Assembly (NCBI GenBank): GCA_964245885.1
Contig: CAXTOX010000017.1
Coordinates: forward strand, 1-44,083
Direction: 5' to 3'
Length of the DNA stretch: 44,083 nucleotides
Source of the DNA: CAHJWO01 sp964245885
GTDB lineage: Bacteria; Verrucomicrobiota; Verrucomicrobiia; Chthoniobacterales; SZAS-18
Both the position numbers and the translations under genes were made by a program. Under the pieces are notes generated by a model. It was not told the origin of the DNA, made no database searches, and saw only the letters and a program-made list of their open reading frames with translations. Every line of letters begins with the position of its first letter. Positions within the stretch are counted from its first letter, which is position 1. Below are positions 16,733-24,385 of this stretch, piece after piece.

Positions 16733-17188
16733 CTACGCGGCGGCGCGGAGAGCGGCCACAAAATCGTCGGCGGTTGTGACGGCGAGGAGTTTCTGGCGCA
16801 ACGTGTCGCTGCGGAGCAGCCGGGCCAGCGTGCCGACAAGAGCGAGGTATTGCGCGGCGCGGTCGGGCGGCGTGCCGATCACAAAAACGAAGTGCACCGG
16901 GTCCGGGCTTCCGGTGAACGGCACCCCGGCCGCGCTGCGCCCGACGGACACGACGATTTCGTTCACCAGCGTGGTCCGCGCGTGCGGGAAGGCGACGCCG
17001 CTGCCCAACGCCGTGGAACTAAGGCGTTCACGTTCGATGACCTCGTTCGCCAAGGCGGCGGTGTCGGTCACCCCGGGGTGGCCGGCGAGCGCGCCCGCCA
17101 CCACGCGGATCGCCGCCACCTCGTCGTCCGCCCGCACGTCGAGCAAGACCCGGTCGGGCGAGAGCAGCGAGATGGGTGAACTGGACAT
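16733..17188 (-). CDS. PTS EIIA (PtsN-like) domain protein
   Basis: A 151-residue cytosolic protein consisting of one fructose/nitrogen-type EIIA domain. The phosphorylatable histidine lies in GSGVAFPHART (His70 region), followed by PVHFVFVIGTPPDRAAQYLALVGTLARLL, here only noted in part: VFVIGTPP and YLALVGTLARLL are the recognisable blocks. No membrane IIB/IIC components are nearby, so a regulatory role is more likely than sugar uptake; related PtsN proteins control potassium transport and stress responses. Placement 18 bases ahead of the ClC gene suggests that it may modulate that protein; this is inference. A 182-base gap separates it from the upstream transglutaminase gene. Confidence 0.88.
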   Translation of the reverse strand: MSSSPISLLSPDRVLLDVRADDEVAAIRVVAGALAGHPGVTDTAALANEVIERERLSSTALGSGVAFPHARTTLVNEIVVSVGRSAAGVPFTGSPDPVHFVFVIGTPPDRAAQYLALVGTLARLLRSDTLRQKLLAVTTADDFVAALRAAA

Positions 17189-17370
17189 GAAACGGCGAAA
17201 CGGAAAACGGCCGCCTGAATGAAGCCCGCTTTCCCCGGTCCGGCAAGGCGGCGAAACGGATGGGATGATTTCTGATCAGGCCGCGCCAGCGTCCGATCGT
17301 CAACCGACGGGTTCTGACGGCTCGGAGAGTCGTCCCTACCCGTCGGTTTGGACGCCTGCGGCGGGCTTCC
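17189..17370. repeat. Spacer with shared short repeat next to the transglutaminase stop
   Basis: This spacer carries the 16-base string GACGCCTGCGGCGGGC at 17351-17366, four bases from the transglutaminase stop. The identical 16 bases lie at 34371-34386, seven bases from the HAD phosphatase stop. Read from each gene, both begin with a GAAGC stretch after the TGA and are followed by a GTCGTCCC/GGGACGAC motif, so they look like copies of one dispersed 3'-end element. CCGTCGG/CCGACGG strings at 17306-17313 and 17340-17347 could pair. No clear terminator or promoter was found. Confidence 0.5.
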
Positions 17371-18255
17371 TCACAGCGCGCGCAGTTCAATGGAAGCGGT
17401 CATCTTCGACTCCACCGTCTCGTTCGAGAAATACCTCCCGCTGATCGGCGTGATCTCGGCGGTGGTGAGTCCCACGGCCGTCGCGATGAAGTCGTGGTTG
17501 CAATACACTCCGTTGGTCGCATCAAGACCCGTCCAACCCGCCCCGGGCAGGTAAACTTCCGTCCACATGTGCATCGACCCCTCGGCGCGACGGTCCTTGG
17601 CGTCCTGGCCGAACTCGCACAGGTAGCCGCTCACGAGTCGGGAGGCCAGGCCCAGTTCGCGCAGGATCGCGGCGAGCAGCACGGCGAAATCGCGGCAGGC
17701 TCCGTGGCCACGCCGCAAGGTCTCGACAGGCGCGTGCGCGGCCCCTTCGTCGCGGCGTTCGTAGCCGAGATTTTTGTGGAGTGCTTCGATCAGGTCGGAC
17801 AACAGCGAAACCGTTGGGACCGGGTTGGTCGGCACGCCCCAGAAAGCCAGCGGGAGGAGCTTCGTGGCGAACTCGGTGCCAAAGTGTTCGGCGTCGGAGA
17901 ATTTCAGATACGGGGCCAACCGCGCGGCATCCTCCGGGCTGTATTGAAACGGATGATTCGCCGCCGCGAAATCCAGAAGAAAGTCGAATGGGTTTTGCTC
18001 GTGGAGGTCGACTTCCATAGCGAAGTCGAAAAACAGTTCCGCTTCGTGGTTCGGGTAATAGCAACGTGCGAAGATGTTGTCGAACACGTCGCGTCGGGTT
18101 TGCACGCTGGCCTGCGCGTTGGTGGCGAGGTTAACCGACTGCACCAGCCTGCCCGGTTCCGTGCGCGCGAACAGCCGCACGAAATGCGGCGACAGGCTCA
18201 CCGGGCGGTCGTACTCGTAGCGGGTGCGGTGGTCGATGCGGAGGCGCAGGGGCAT
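17371..18255 (-). CDS. Transglutaminase-like cysteine peptidase family protein (second in operon)
   Basis: A 294-residue cytosolic protein. An N-terminal beta-rich bacterial transglutaminase-like domain (about 1-90, opening LRIDHRTRYEYDRPVSLSPH) precedes the papain-fold core. The triad is visible: Cys187 in GHGACRDFAVLLAAILR, His229 in SMHMWTEVYLP and Asp245 in GLDATNG. The ATG at 18255 gives the standard N terminus; the longer frame overlaps the upstream gene. It lies 8 bases after the first transglutaminase gene. In related loci these proteins accompany the ATP-grasp/alpha-E protein and probably cleave or transfer an amide bond on the product peptide. Confidence 0.88.
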   Translation of the reverse strand: MPLRLRIDHRTRYEYDRPVSLSPHFVRLFARTEPGRLVQSVNLATNAQASVQTRRDVFDNIFARCYYPNHEAELFFDFAMEVDLHEQNPFDFLLDFAAANHPFQYSPEDAARLAPYLKFSDAEHFGTEFATKLLPLAFWGVPTNPVPTVSLLSDLIEALHKNLGYERRDEGAAHAPVETLRRGHGACRDFAVLLAAILRELGLASRLVSGYLCEFGQDAKDRRAEGSMHMWTEVYLPGAGWTGLDATNGVYCNHDFIATAVGLTTAEITPISGRYFSNETVESKMTASIELRAL

Positions 18256-18263
18256 GGGAAAAA

Positions 18264-19187
18264 TTATGCTTGCTTGGTTTCGGCCGGAGCGGCGGGTGCC
18301 GCGCGCCGTCTGACGAACACCTTGACCTTCATCGTCTGCTTGCCCGTCCCCTTGAACGTGCCGCGCAACGGGGTCGCGTCGCGGAAGTCGCGTCCGTACG
18401 ATACGGTGATGTGCCGCTCGCCGCACCATTGTTTGTTGGTGGGATCGAGTGCGACCCATTCCTTGCCGGGCACGAGCACTTCAACCCACGCGTGGGTTGC
18501 CACCGCGCCGACGAGCGTGCGCCCGGCGCGTCCGAGCGTGTTGGCGGCGGCGGCGCTCGGCGGCGCGACGGCCTCGATGTAGCCGCACACGTAGCGCGCG
18601 GGCAAGCCGGCCGTCCGCAGCACGCTGAGCATGATGTGGCTGAAATCTTGGCAAACGCCCTTGCGCTGCTGCCAGACCACCGACAGCGGCGTCGAATTCG
18701 TCGTCGAGCCGCTCGCGTATGCGAAGTGCTCGTACACGGCGAGATTCAACGCTTCGAGGGCCTCGCCCAGCGGGCGGTTGCCCGCGAGATGGCGTTTGGC
18801 CCATTGCAGGGCGTCCTTCGTTTTGGCGACGATCTCGGTCGGCTGGAGGTAGTCGTACACGTCGGCCACGGCGGAATGCAGGATCTGCCGCGCCTCGTCG
18901 ATGCTCACTTCCAACGCCGCCGCCGGACGCTCCGGTGCGTGGGTGTGCACGTCCACCCGGCTCGTGATGACCAGCGAACGGTGCCGGTACGGCAGGCTGA
19001 AGAAATCGACCGCGTTGCCGAAATAGTCCATGTACCCGCTGAGCTTGACCGCGGGCTCGACGGTCAAGCGCCGGTTGCGAACCGTCTGGCTCGGCAGGTT
19101 GGGTGGCGTCAGCCGTGCCTCCAGGTATGCTTCGGCCACACCGTACTGGTAGCCGTAGTCGGTGATATGGGAGACCTCAAATTCCAT
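18264..19187 (-). CDS. Transglutaminase-like cysteine peptidase family protein (first in operon)
   Basis: A 307-residue cytosolic protein with the same two-part plan as its neighbour but low overall similarity to it. N-terminal domain about 1-90 (FEVSHITDYGYQYGVAEAYL); catalytic core with Cys179 in KGVCQDFSHIML, His232 in ATHAWVEVLVP and Asp248 in VALDPTN. The C-terminal tail is Ala/Pro/Lys-rich. The ATG at 19187 lies 11 bases inside the end of the ATP-grasp/alpha-E gene, so translation is probably coupled. The pairing of two transglutaminase paralogues with a fused ATP-grasp/alpha-E protein is a known genomic association; the substrate is unknown. Confidence 0.9.
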   Translation of the reverse strand: MEFEVSHITDYGYQYGVAEAYLEARLTPPNLPSQTVRNRRLTVEPAVKLSGYMDYFGNAVDFFSLPYRHRSLVITSRVDVHTHAPERPAAALEVSIDEARQILHSAVADVYDYLQPTEIVAKTKDALQWAKRHLAGNRPLGEALEALNLAVYEHFAYASGSTTNSTPLSVVWQQRKGVCQDFSHIMLSVLRTAGLPARYVCGYIEAVAPPSAAAANTLGRAGRTLVGAVATHAWVEVLVPGKEWVALDPTNKQWCGERHITVSYGRDFRDATPLRGTFKGTGKQTMKVKVFVRRRAAPAAPAETKQA

Positions 19188-21912
19188 GCGCGAATCCTCT
19201 CAGGAAAGGTTGCTGCGGGGCGGAAAGCTGCGCCTGGTGGTTGAGGAACACGTCTGCGATGACGTTGTGCAGGTCCATCGTGTCTCGCGAGAGGTCATTC
19301 AGGAGGGCGGCCAGTTCCTTGCCGCGACCGGTCGGCGAGGCGGCATCGCGCTCGGCCGGCGATTCCTGGGGCGCGGCGTCGGCTCCTTTTTCGCCCGCGA
19401 AACGCGCCGCGCTCTGGGCTTCCGGCACGACCGCCAGCATCGGCGGGGCGAAATCCTCCGGGTCCGCCTCCGGCGCGCGGTCAAAATGCGAGGTCCAGTC
19501 GATGCGCCGGAGGCGGTCGCAGAACGCTTCCACCGCCGCGAGCGGACGCTGGGTCGCCGCCGCGCTGGCCGCGTGGCGGTTGGTGGCGCGCAGGAGCGCC
19601 GCGCAGTTCGTCAACCCGTGCAGCACCGAGCGGGGCGCTTCGGGGTTCTGAAACAACAGCTTGAGCACCGGCAGCGGCTCCGCGCGCATCTGGTAGACGC
19701 GCCGATAGGCGTCGCGCGTGCCCAGCAGGCGCAGGAACGCCGACAGCTCGATCTCGGTCTGGTGGCCGCGCCGCGCCGGTTGGCCGGCCGGACCGGTGAA
19801 CGCCTTGGAGCACGCCAGCGGCGCGTTGGCGGTGATAATCGCACGTTCGAGCTGCTGGCCGAGACGGCAGAACCGCCAGCCGTCGTCGTCCATCATGCTG
19901 GTTTCCGCCAGGCCGTAGAACTGCGCGATGGCGAGGGTGGTCAGTTCGCCGAGCCGGCGCGTCACCCGGGTGCAGACGCCAACGGGGGCGTCCTCCTGGA
20001 ACCGCTGGTTGGCGAACGTCGACCGCAGGCGGCTCAGCGCCGTCCACGCTTCGGGGCTGAGCGCGTCCTGGATGGTGCTGGCGTTGTTCATGGCACGGCG
20101 CAGCACGTTGATGAGCGCGCCGGGTTCGTCCTTCTGGAGCACGAGCCGGTAGCGGTCGCACGGCGTCGCGATGGAGCGCCGGCCGCTGCCTTCGAGGTGC
20201 GGCAGGAGGCGGTTCCACATCGGCCGGTAGAGCTTGCGCTCCGTGGCGTTGAGTTCTTCGAGTTCGAGGGTCTCGATGACCTGCACGAGGTATGCGAGGT
20301 TATTGGCGCGCTCCAGGTAGCGGCCCATCCAGTAAAACACCTCTGCCACGCGGCTGGTGACCCGGCGGGGCGGGATGAACATTTCTCTTCCCCGCCGCGA
20401 CCGCGACTGGAGGGTGATCGGCTCCGCGTCGGCGCTGAGCACCCAGGTGTCCTTGCTCCCGCCGCCGAGTCCGGCGGCCGTGTAGAGGCTGCCCTCCGGA
20501 GCGACGCGCGTCAACGCGCCCGGGAAAACCTCGATGTCGTGGCGCTTGTGCAGGGCAAAGACGAGGTGGTCCTGGCGGCGTTCGACCGGGCGGCCGTCCT
20601 CGAAGCAGAGCGTCTGCGCCCCCTGTGCGATGGGTTGAGCGACGAAGAGGTGCGGCGCTTTGCGAATCTCGGCGCGCAACGCCGCTTCCTCCGCCGCCGT
20701 GGGCACGACCCCGCGCGGGTTGCCGAGGATCCGGTCGCCCACGCGCGGCAGGAGGCGGTAGGCGGCGAGGTTGCTGAGGACGAGTTCGCACTGGTCACGA
20801 TCCCCGCACCAGTAGGTCGGCAGCGTTGGCAGGACCGGAGCTTCCCCGAGATAAAAACGGATGATGCGCGGCGCGAAGGCAAGCAGGGCGCGGTCGTCGG
20901 CGAGCTGGCTGCCGAGGGCGTTGACGAGCGAGACGGTTTTCTTGCGGATGCAGTGGACCAGGCCCGGCACCCCCAGCAGGGAGGCGCGGTCGAGCACCAA
21001 GGGGTCGAGCCACTGGTCGGCGATGCGATTGTAGATGACGTGGACGCGCTCCAGGCCGCCGATGGTTTTCAGGTAGACATGGTCGTCGAGCACGAGCAGG
21101 TCGCCGCCCTGGACGAGCGGCACGCCCATGCGTCGGGCCATGAAGCTGTGCTCGGTGTAGAAGGCGTTGCCCGGCCCCGGCGAAAGCATCACGATCAGCG
21201 GCTCGCCGAAGGAAATGTCCGCCGTTTCCCGCAGGGCTTCGAGCAGCGAGGTCGGCGTTTCGGCGATGGAAGCCACGGAAAGGTCCGAGAATGTTTCCGG
21301 CGCGACGCGGGCGAGGAGCCGCCGGTTTTGCACCATGTAGGAGATGCCGGGGGCCTGGCCGAAGTGTTGGCTGCTGATCTGGATTTTGCCCGCCTCATCC
21401 CGCTTCAGGCAGACCGCGCCGAGGTGCAGGTAGCGTCCGCGCGGGGTTTCCAGGTGGACGGCGGGACGTTGAAAGAGCGGGCTGCCGAACACCGGCGGAA
21501 TCGGGAGCACGCCGTGGCGCAGAATCTCCTGGCGGCCGTAGATGTCGCGCAGGAACGACTCGAACGCCCGCATCCGCTGCCGCAGTCCTTGGGTGACATG
21601 CGCCCATTCCTCGCCGCTGAACACGTGGGGCAGCACGTCGCACGTCCAGGGTTTACGCCGGGCGGCGTGGTTCTTGGAGAGATCGAAAGTGATGCCCAGC
21701 TCGCGCATGGCCGCTTCCATGCGCTGGTCGACCCGCTGTAGTTCATTGCGCGGCAGCCGGTTAATGCGATCCAGCAGCGGAGCGTACGCCGGGCGCGGCT
21801 GGCCGTGCTCGTCGAGCACCTCCGACCACGCGGGAGGCGGCGGGGGAGCCGCAGGCTGCCCCTGACCGCCCTGCTCGCCGCCGGCGGCTGCCTTCTCCGG
21901 TTTGACCTTCAC
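19177..21912 (-). CDS. Circularly permuted ATP-grasp protein fused to alpha-E domain
   Basis: A 911-residue protein joining two families that are often separate genes. Residues about 40-510 form the circularly permuted ATP-grasp part (formerly DUF404/DUF407), seen in SFMARRMGVPLVQGGDLLVL, LERVHVIYNRIADQWLDPL and IIRFYLGEAPVLPTLPTYWC. Residues about 515-810 are the alpha-E helical domain (formerly DUF403), beginning SRVAEVFYWMGRYLERANNL. A short helical tail follows. ATP-grasp enzymes join a carboxylate to an amine with ATP; this family is predicted to build or modify peptides together with transglutaminases and amidoligases. The start is GTG at 21912, preceded by a good ribosome-binding site (GGAAAGG). 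First gene of the leftward run. Confidence 0.92.
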   Translation of the reverse strand: MKVKPEKAAAGGEQGGQGQPAAPPPPPAWSEVLDEHGQPRPAYAPLLDRINRLPRNELQRVDQRMEAAMRELGITFDLSKNHAARRKPWTCDVLPHVFSGEEWAHVTQGLRQRMRAFESFLRDIYGRQEILRHGVLPIPPVFGSPLFQRPAVHLETPRGRYLHLGAVCLKRDEAGKIQISSQHFGQAPGISYMVQNRRLLARVAPETFSDLSVASIAETPTSLLEALRETADISFGEPLIVMLSPGPGNAFYTEHSFMARRMGVPLVQGGDLLVLDDHVYLKTIGGLERVHVIYNRIADQWLDPLVLDRASLLGVPGLVHCIRKKTVSLVNALGSQLADDRALLAFAPRIIRFYLGEAPVLPTLPTYWCGDRDQCELVLSNLAAYRLLPRVGDRILGNPRGVVPTAAEEAALRAEIRKAPHLFVAQPIAQGAQTLCFEDGRPVERRQDHLVFALHKRHDIEVFPGALTRVAPEGSLYTAAGLGGGSKDTWVLSADAEPITLQSRSRRGREMFIPPRRVTSRVAEVFYWMGRYLERANNLAYLVQVIETLELEELNATERKLYRPMWNRLLPHLEGSGRRSIATPCDRYRLVLQKDEPGALINVLRRAMNNASTIQDALSPEAWTALSRLRSTFANQRFQEDAPVGVCTRVTRRLGELTTLAIAQFYGLAETSMMDDDGWRFCRLGQQLERAIITANAPLACSKAFTGPAGQPARRGHQTEIELSAFLRLLGTRDAYRRVYQMRAEPLPVLKLLFQNPEAPRSVLHGLTNCAALLRATNRHAASAAATQRPLAAVEAFCDRLRRIDWTSHFDRAPEADPEDFAPPMLAVVPEAQSAARFAGEKGADAAPQESPAERDAASPTGRGKELAALLNDLSRDTMDLHNVIADVFLNHQAQLSAPQQPFLRGFAHGI

Positions 21913-22000
21913 TTGGCGCTCACCTTTCCTGTGCGGTTCGCCGAAATCAAGAGCGAAGGACCTATCGAGGTGCCGTCACGTGAAAAGTTGCAAAACGCGT

Positions 22001-22029
22001 TTGACAGCGCCGCACGCTCCCTCTAGTTT
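22001..22029 (+). promoter_or_regulatory. Promoter of the L13-S9 operon
   Basis: A perfect TTGACA at 22001-22006 is followed after 17 bases by TAGTTT (22024-22029). The transcript would start near 22036 and have a leader of about 27 bases. The 150-base region is shared with the divergent ATP-grasp/alpha-E gene. Confidence 0.6.
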
Positions 22030-22062
22030 TCCTCCCTCCGCTCTCCTCGCGGGACTACTCTC

Positions 22063-22491
22063 ATGAAGACGTTTTCTGCCAAAGCCAACGAAGTCGACCG
22101 CAAGTGGTGGCTCATCGACGCGGCTGACCAGCCGTTGGGTCGGGTTGCCGCCAAAGCTGCCGTTCTGTTGCGCGGCAAGCACAAGGCCATCTTCACCCCG
22201 CACGTGGACACGGGCGATTTCGTGATCGTCATTAACGCGGAGAAAGTCGCCCTCCTTGGCAAGAAGGAGACGGACAAGGTATACACGAGTTTTTCCGGCT
22301 ACGTCGGCGGGCACAAGTCCGAGACCGTCAAGCAGCGCCGGGGCCGTCATCCCGAGAAGCTGGTCGAACTGGCCGTGCGCGGCATGATCCCGCATAACCG
22401 CCTCGGCCGCTCGGCTTACACGAAGCTGAAAGTGTACACGGGCACTGAGCATCCGCATTCCGCCCAGCAGCCGAACGCAACCACGATCTGA
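22063..22491 (+). CDS. rplM: 50S ribosomal protein uL13
   Basis: Large-subunit ribosomal protein of 142 residues, the usual length. Recognised from MKTFSAKANEVDRKWWLIDA, the PLGRVAAKAAVLLRGKHKA block, the FSGYVGGHKSE segment and the C-terminal VRGMIPHNRLGRSAYTKLKV. It opens a two-gene operon with S9, as in most bacteria; the S9 start follows after 11 bases. Confidence 0.97.
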   Translation: MKTFSAKANEVDRKWWLIDAADQPLGRVAAKAAVLLRGKHKAIFTPHVDTGDFVIVINAEKVALLGKKETDKVYTSFSGYVGGHKSETVKQRRGRHPEKLVELAVRGMIPHNRLGRSAYTKLKVYTGTEHPHSAQQPNATTI

Positions 22492-22502
22492 TTTCCCCTT
22501 CC

Positions 22503-22898
22503 ATGCCTCAAGACAACGCATTCGTCGCCACCGGCCGCCGCAAGACCTCTGTTGCCCGCGTCCGCATGACGGCCGGCACCGGCCAGATCAAGATCAACGG
22601 CCGTTCTTTCGAGGAATATTTCCCGACGCGCCCGCTCCAGACCACGGTGCTCAAGCCCTTGGAGGTCGTCAATGCGACCAAAACCTACGACGTGTCCGTC
22701 AACGCCAGCGGTGGCGGCATCAACGGTCAGGCCGGTGCGGTGCGGCTCGCGGTCTCCCGCGCGTTGATCCAAGCGGACGAGACGTTACGTCCCAGCTTGA
22801 AGGTCGAAGGATTGCTCACGCGTGACCCGCGCATGAAGGAACGTAAGAAGAGCGGCCAGCCCGGTGCGCGCAAGCGGTTCCAGTTCTCCAAGCGTTGA
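22503..22898 (+). CDS. rpsI: 30S ribosomal protein uS9
   Basis: Small-subunit ribosomal protein of 131 residues. Family features: the ATGRRKTSVARVRM start, the GGGINGQAGAVRLAVSRAL block and the basic C terminus ending KRFQFSKR, whose last residues contact tRNA in the P site. Second gene of the L13-S9 operon, followed by an intrinsic terminator 32 bases downstream. Confidence 0.97.
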   Translation: MPQDNAFVATGRRKTSVARVRMTAGTGQIKINGRSFEEYFPTRPLQTTVLKPLEVVNATKTYDVSVNASGGGINGQAGAVRLAVSRALIQADETLRPSLKVEGLLTRDPRMKERKKSGQPGARKRFQFSKR

Positions 22899-22929
22899 TT
22901 CGCGGCGTCCGCACGGATGCTTTTGCAAG

Positions 22930-22958
22930 GCGCGACGGTTTACCCGTCGCGCTTTTTT
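22930..22958 (+). terminator. Rho-independent terminator of the L13-S9 operon
   Basis: A 9-bp perfect stem, GCGCGACGG (22930-22938) with CCGTCGCGC (22944-22952), a 5-base loop, and six T residues (22953-22958). Confidence 0.9.
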
Positions 22959-23005
22959 AACAGCTTGTAGCCGGGCACGGCGTTTGGAGAAACAATTCAG
23001 CGCTG

Positions 23006-23339
23006 CTACGAAAGAACCAGCACGGATCCGAGAGGATCGGCGTCGAGGGCGTGAATATCCTGCTCGTGAGCAGCAATGAGCTGAACAACTTGCTGTCGCG
23101 TGCAATTCCCTATTCGGAGCCAAACTAACTTTGGAGGATGGCCGTAGAGCAGACCGCGTTGTTGGAAGTCAGAATCCCTTGGAGACAACGGTAAAACCAG
23201 CAAGGCGTGCATGTTCCCAAACATCGTCGTCGGTCTTTCCGAGCAGGCCACAATCGCGAATGTGAGCACTGCCGGGAAAAAGGGTTGCCAGCAAGCGAGG
23301 AAGCTTCGGAGAAAGATTCTCGTCAAAGAGCAGCTTCAT
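23006..23339 (-). pseudogene. DUF5615 (PIN-like) toxin gene, broken by a one-base frameshift
   Basis: From the ATG at 23339 the frame reads MKLLFDENLSPKLPRLLATL and continues to VVSKGF, then hits TGA at 23171-23169 after 56 residues. Sequence typical of the second half of DUF5615 (DFQQRGLLYGHPPKLVWLRI, ending at the TAG at 23006-23008) continues at once in another frame. Removing one G from the run at 23175-23177 gives VVSKDSDFQQRG, the expected family sequence, and a 110-residue protein of normal length. The ATG overlaps the end of the DUF433 gene by 17 bases, the usual toxin-antitoxin arrangement. It is either a real inactivating mutation or a sequencing error in a short G run. Confidence 0.85.
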
Positions 23340-23559
23340 GCGGGACGACGTTCAGGCGGCGGTCGCGGTCCGCGGCGAATGCAAAGCACGCCTGGATGTC
23401 ATCCGTGGTGAGGTCAGGGAAATCGTCAAGCACCTCGGTCACCGTCATGCCGCCGCCCAGGTAGTCAAAAACATCGGCCACGGTGATGCGCGTGCCTCGG
23501 ATGCAGGGCTTGCCGCTGCGGATGCGGGGATCAATGGTAATTCGTTCCCGGTAGTTCAT
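23323..23559 (-). CDS. DUF433 antitoxin
   Basis: A 78-residue protein that is a complete DUF433 domain: YRERITIDPRIRSGKPCIRG, then TRITVADVFDYLGGGMTVTE, then VLDDFPDLTTDDIQACFAFA. DUF433 proteins are winged-helix-like antitoxins that partner DUF5615 PIN-like toxins. The ATG at 23559 is chosen; a GTG immediately upstream (23562) is possible. It is intact while its toxin partner is frameshifted, which is the tolerable order of loss. Confidence 0.88.
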   Translation of the reverse strand: MNYRERITIDPRIRSGKPCIRGTRITVADVFDYLGGGMTVTEVLDDFPDLTTDDIQACFAFAADRDRRLNVVPHEAAL

Positions 23560-23624
23560 CACTTGGTAATCGTGGTTTCTTGACGAACCTTTGTCTGGCC
23601 GGGTTCGTTAGCCGAGTTGTGCGG

Positions 23625-24377
23625 CTAGTTCCTAAACTGCTCGAAAATCACGTTCGCCTCGTCGAGCGTCTCTTTGCTGCCGATGTCGAACCAAGTGCCC
23701 TTCACCGGGTAGGTGTAGACACCCATCCGAGGGTACAACCACTGGATGAAGCGGCCCGGCTGGTCCGGATTGTTGCCTTCTTCGATGTACGTGTTGAACA
23801 GCGGCACCGTCGTTTTGGCGAAGTAATAGAGCGCGATGCCCGTGATCGTCCCGGTCGGTTGCGCCGGTTTTTCCTCGAACGCCGTGATCTTGCCGTCCGG
23901 GTCGAGCGTCAGGTTGTTGTACTTCTTGATCGCTTCCAGGCTGCCCACGTCGTAGGTCGCCAGCACGGCGTCGCGGCCTTGCACGTGCTCGGCGAAATCC
24001 GACAGCGGCTCGCTGAAAAGATTGTCGCCCGCGACCACGAGCAGGTCGTCGTTTTCGAGGTGCTCCTGGTTGACGACGAGGCGAATGTCGCCGATCGCCC
24101 CGAGCTTGTCGGTGTCGTTGGTGGACTGGTCGTTGACGATCTTGAAGCGCATCTTCGGTGCGCGCGTGTTGTACTCGTCGGCCCACGCCTGGAAGTCGGC
24201 GGCGAACTTGTTGTTGGTGACGATGTAGACCGTGCCGATGCCGTGGATGGGCGCGAGGTTGTCGAGCACCCACTCGACCATCGGCTTGCCCGCCACGTCG
24301 AGCAGCGGCTTGGCTTTGTTGAGGGTGAGCGGATACAAGCGCGTGGCGTAGCCGGCGGCGAGGATGAGGATGTTCAT
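23625..24377 (-). CDS. Sugar-phosphate nucleotidyltransferase
   Basis: A 250-residue cytosolic enzyme of the NTP_transferase family, which makes NDP-sugars from sugar 1-phosphate and NTP. Nucleotide-binding signature at the N terminus: LILAAGYATRLYPLT and KAKPLLDVAGKPMVEWVLDN. A metal-binding Asp lies in LLVVAGDNLFSE, and the sugar-binding region includes AFEEKPAQPTGTITGIALYY and GTWFDIGSKETL. Length and motifs resemble glucose-1-phosphate thymidylyltransferases and similar enzymes; the sugar cannot be assigned. It follows the MFS transporter gene by 8 bases and is probably co-transcribed with it. Confidence 0.88.
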   Translation of the reverse strand: MNILILAAGYATRLYPLTLNKAKPLLDVAGKPMVEWVLDNLAPIHGIGTVYIVTNNKFAADFQAWADEYNTRAPKMRFKIVNDQSTNDTDKLGAIGDIRLVVNQEHLENDDLLVVAGDNLFSEPLSDFAEHVQGRDAVLATYDVGSLEAIKKYNNLTLDPDGKITAFEEKPAQPTGTITGIALYYFAKTTVPLFNTYIEEGNNPDQPGRFIQWLYPRMGVYTYPVKGTWFDIGSKETLDEANVIFEQFRN

Positions 24378-24385
24378 TGGTGGTT

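Noticed and set aside
14930..17179. 749-codon open frame on the plus strand
   Set aside because: Antisense to the ClC and EIIA genes, whose motifs are unmistakable; the product is charged low complexity.
19162..21741. 859-codon open frame on the plus strand
   Set aside because: Antisense to the ATP-grasp/alpha-E gene; the product is Arg/Gly/His/Glu-rich low complexity with no family resemblance, a usual by-product of high GC.
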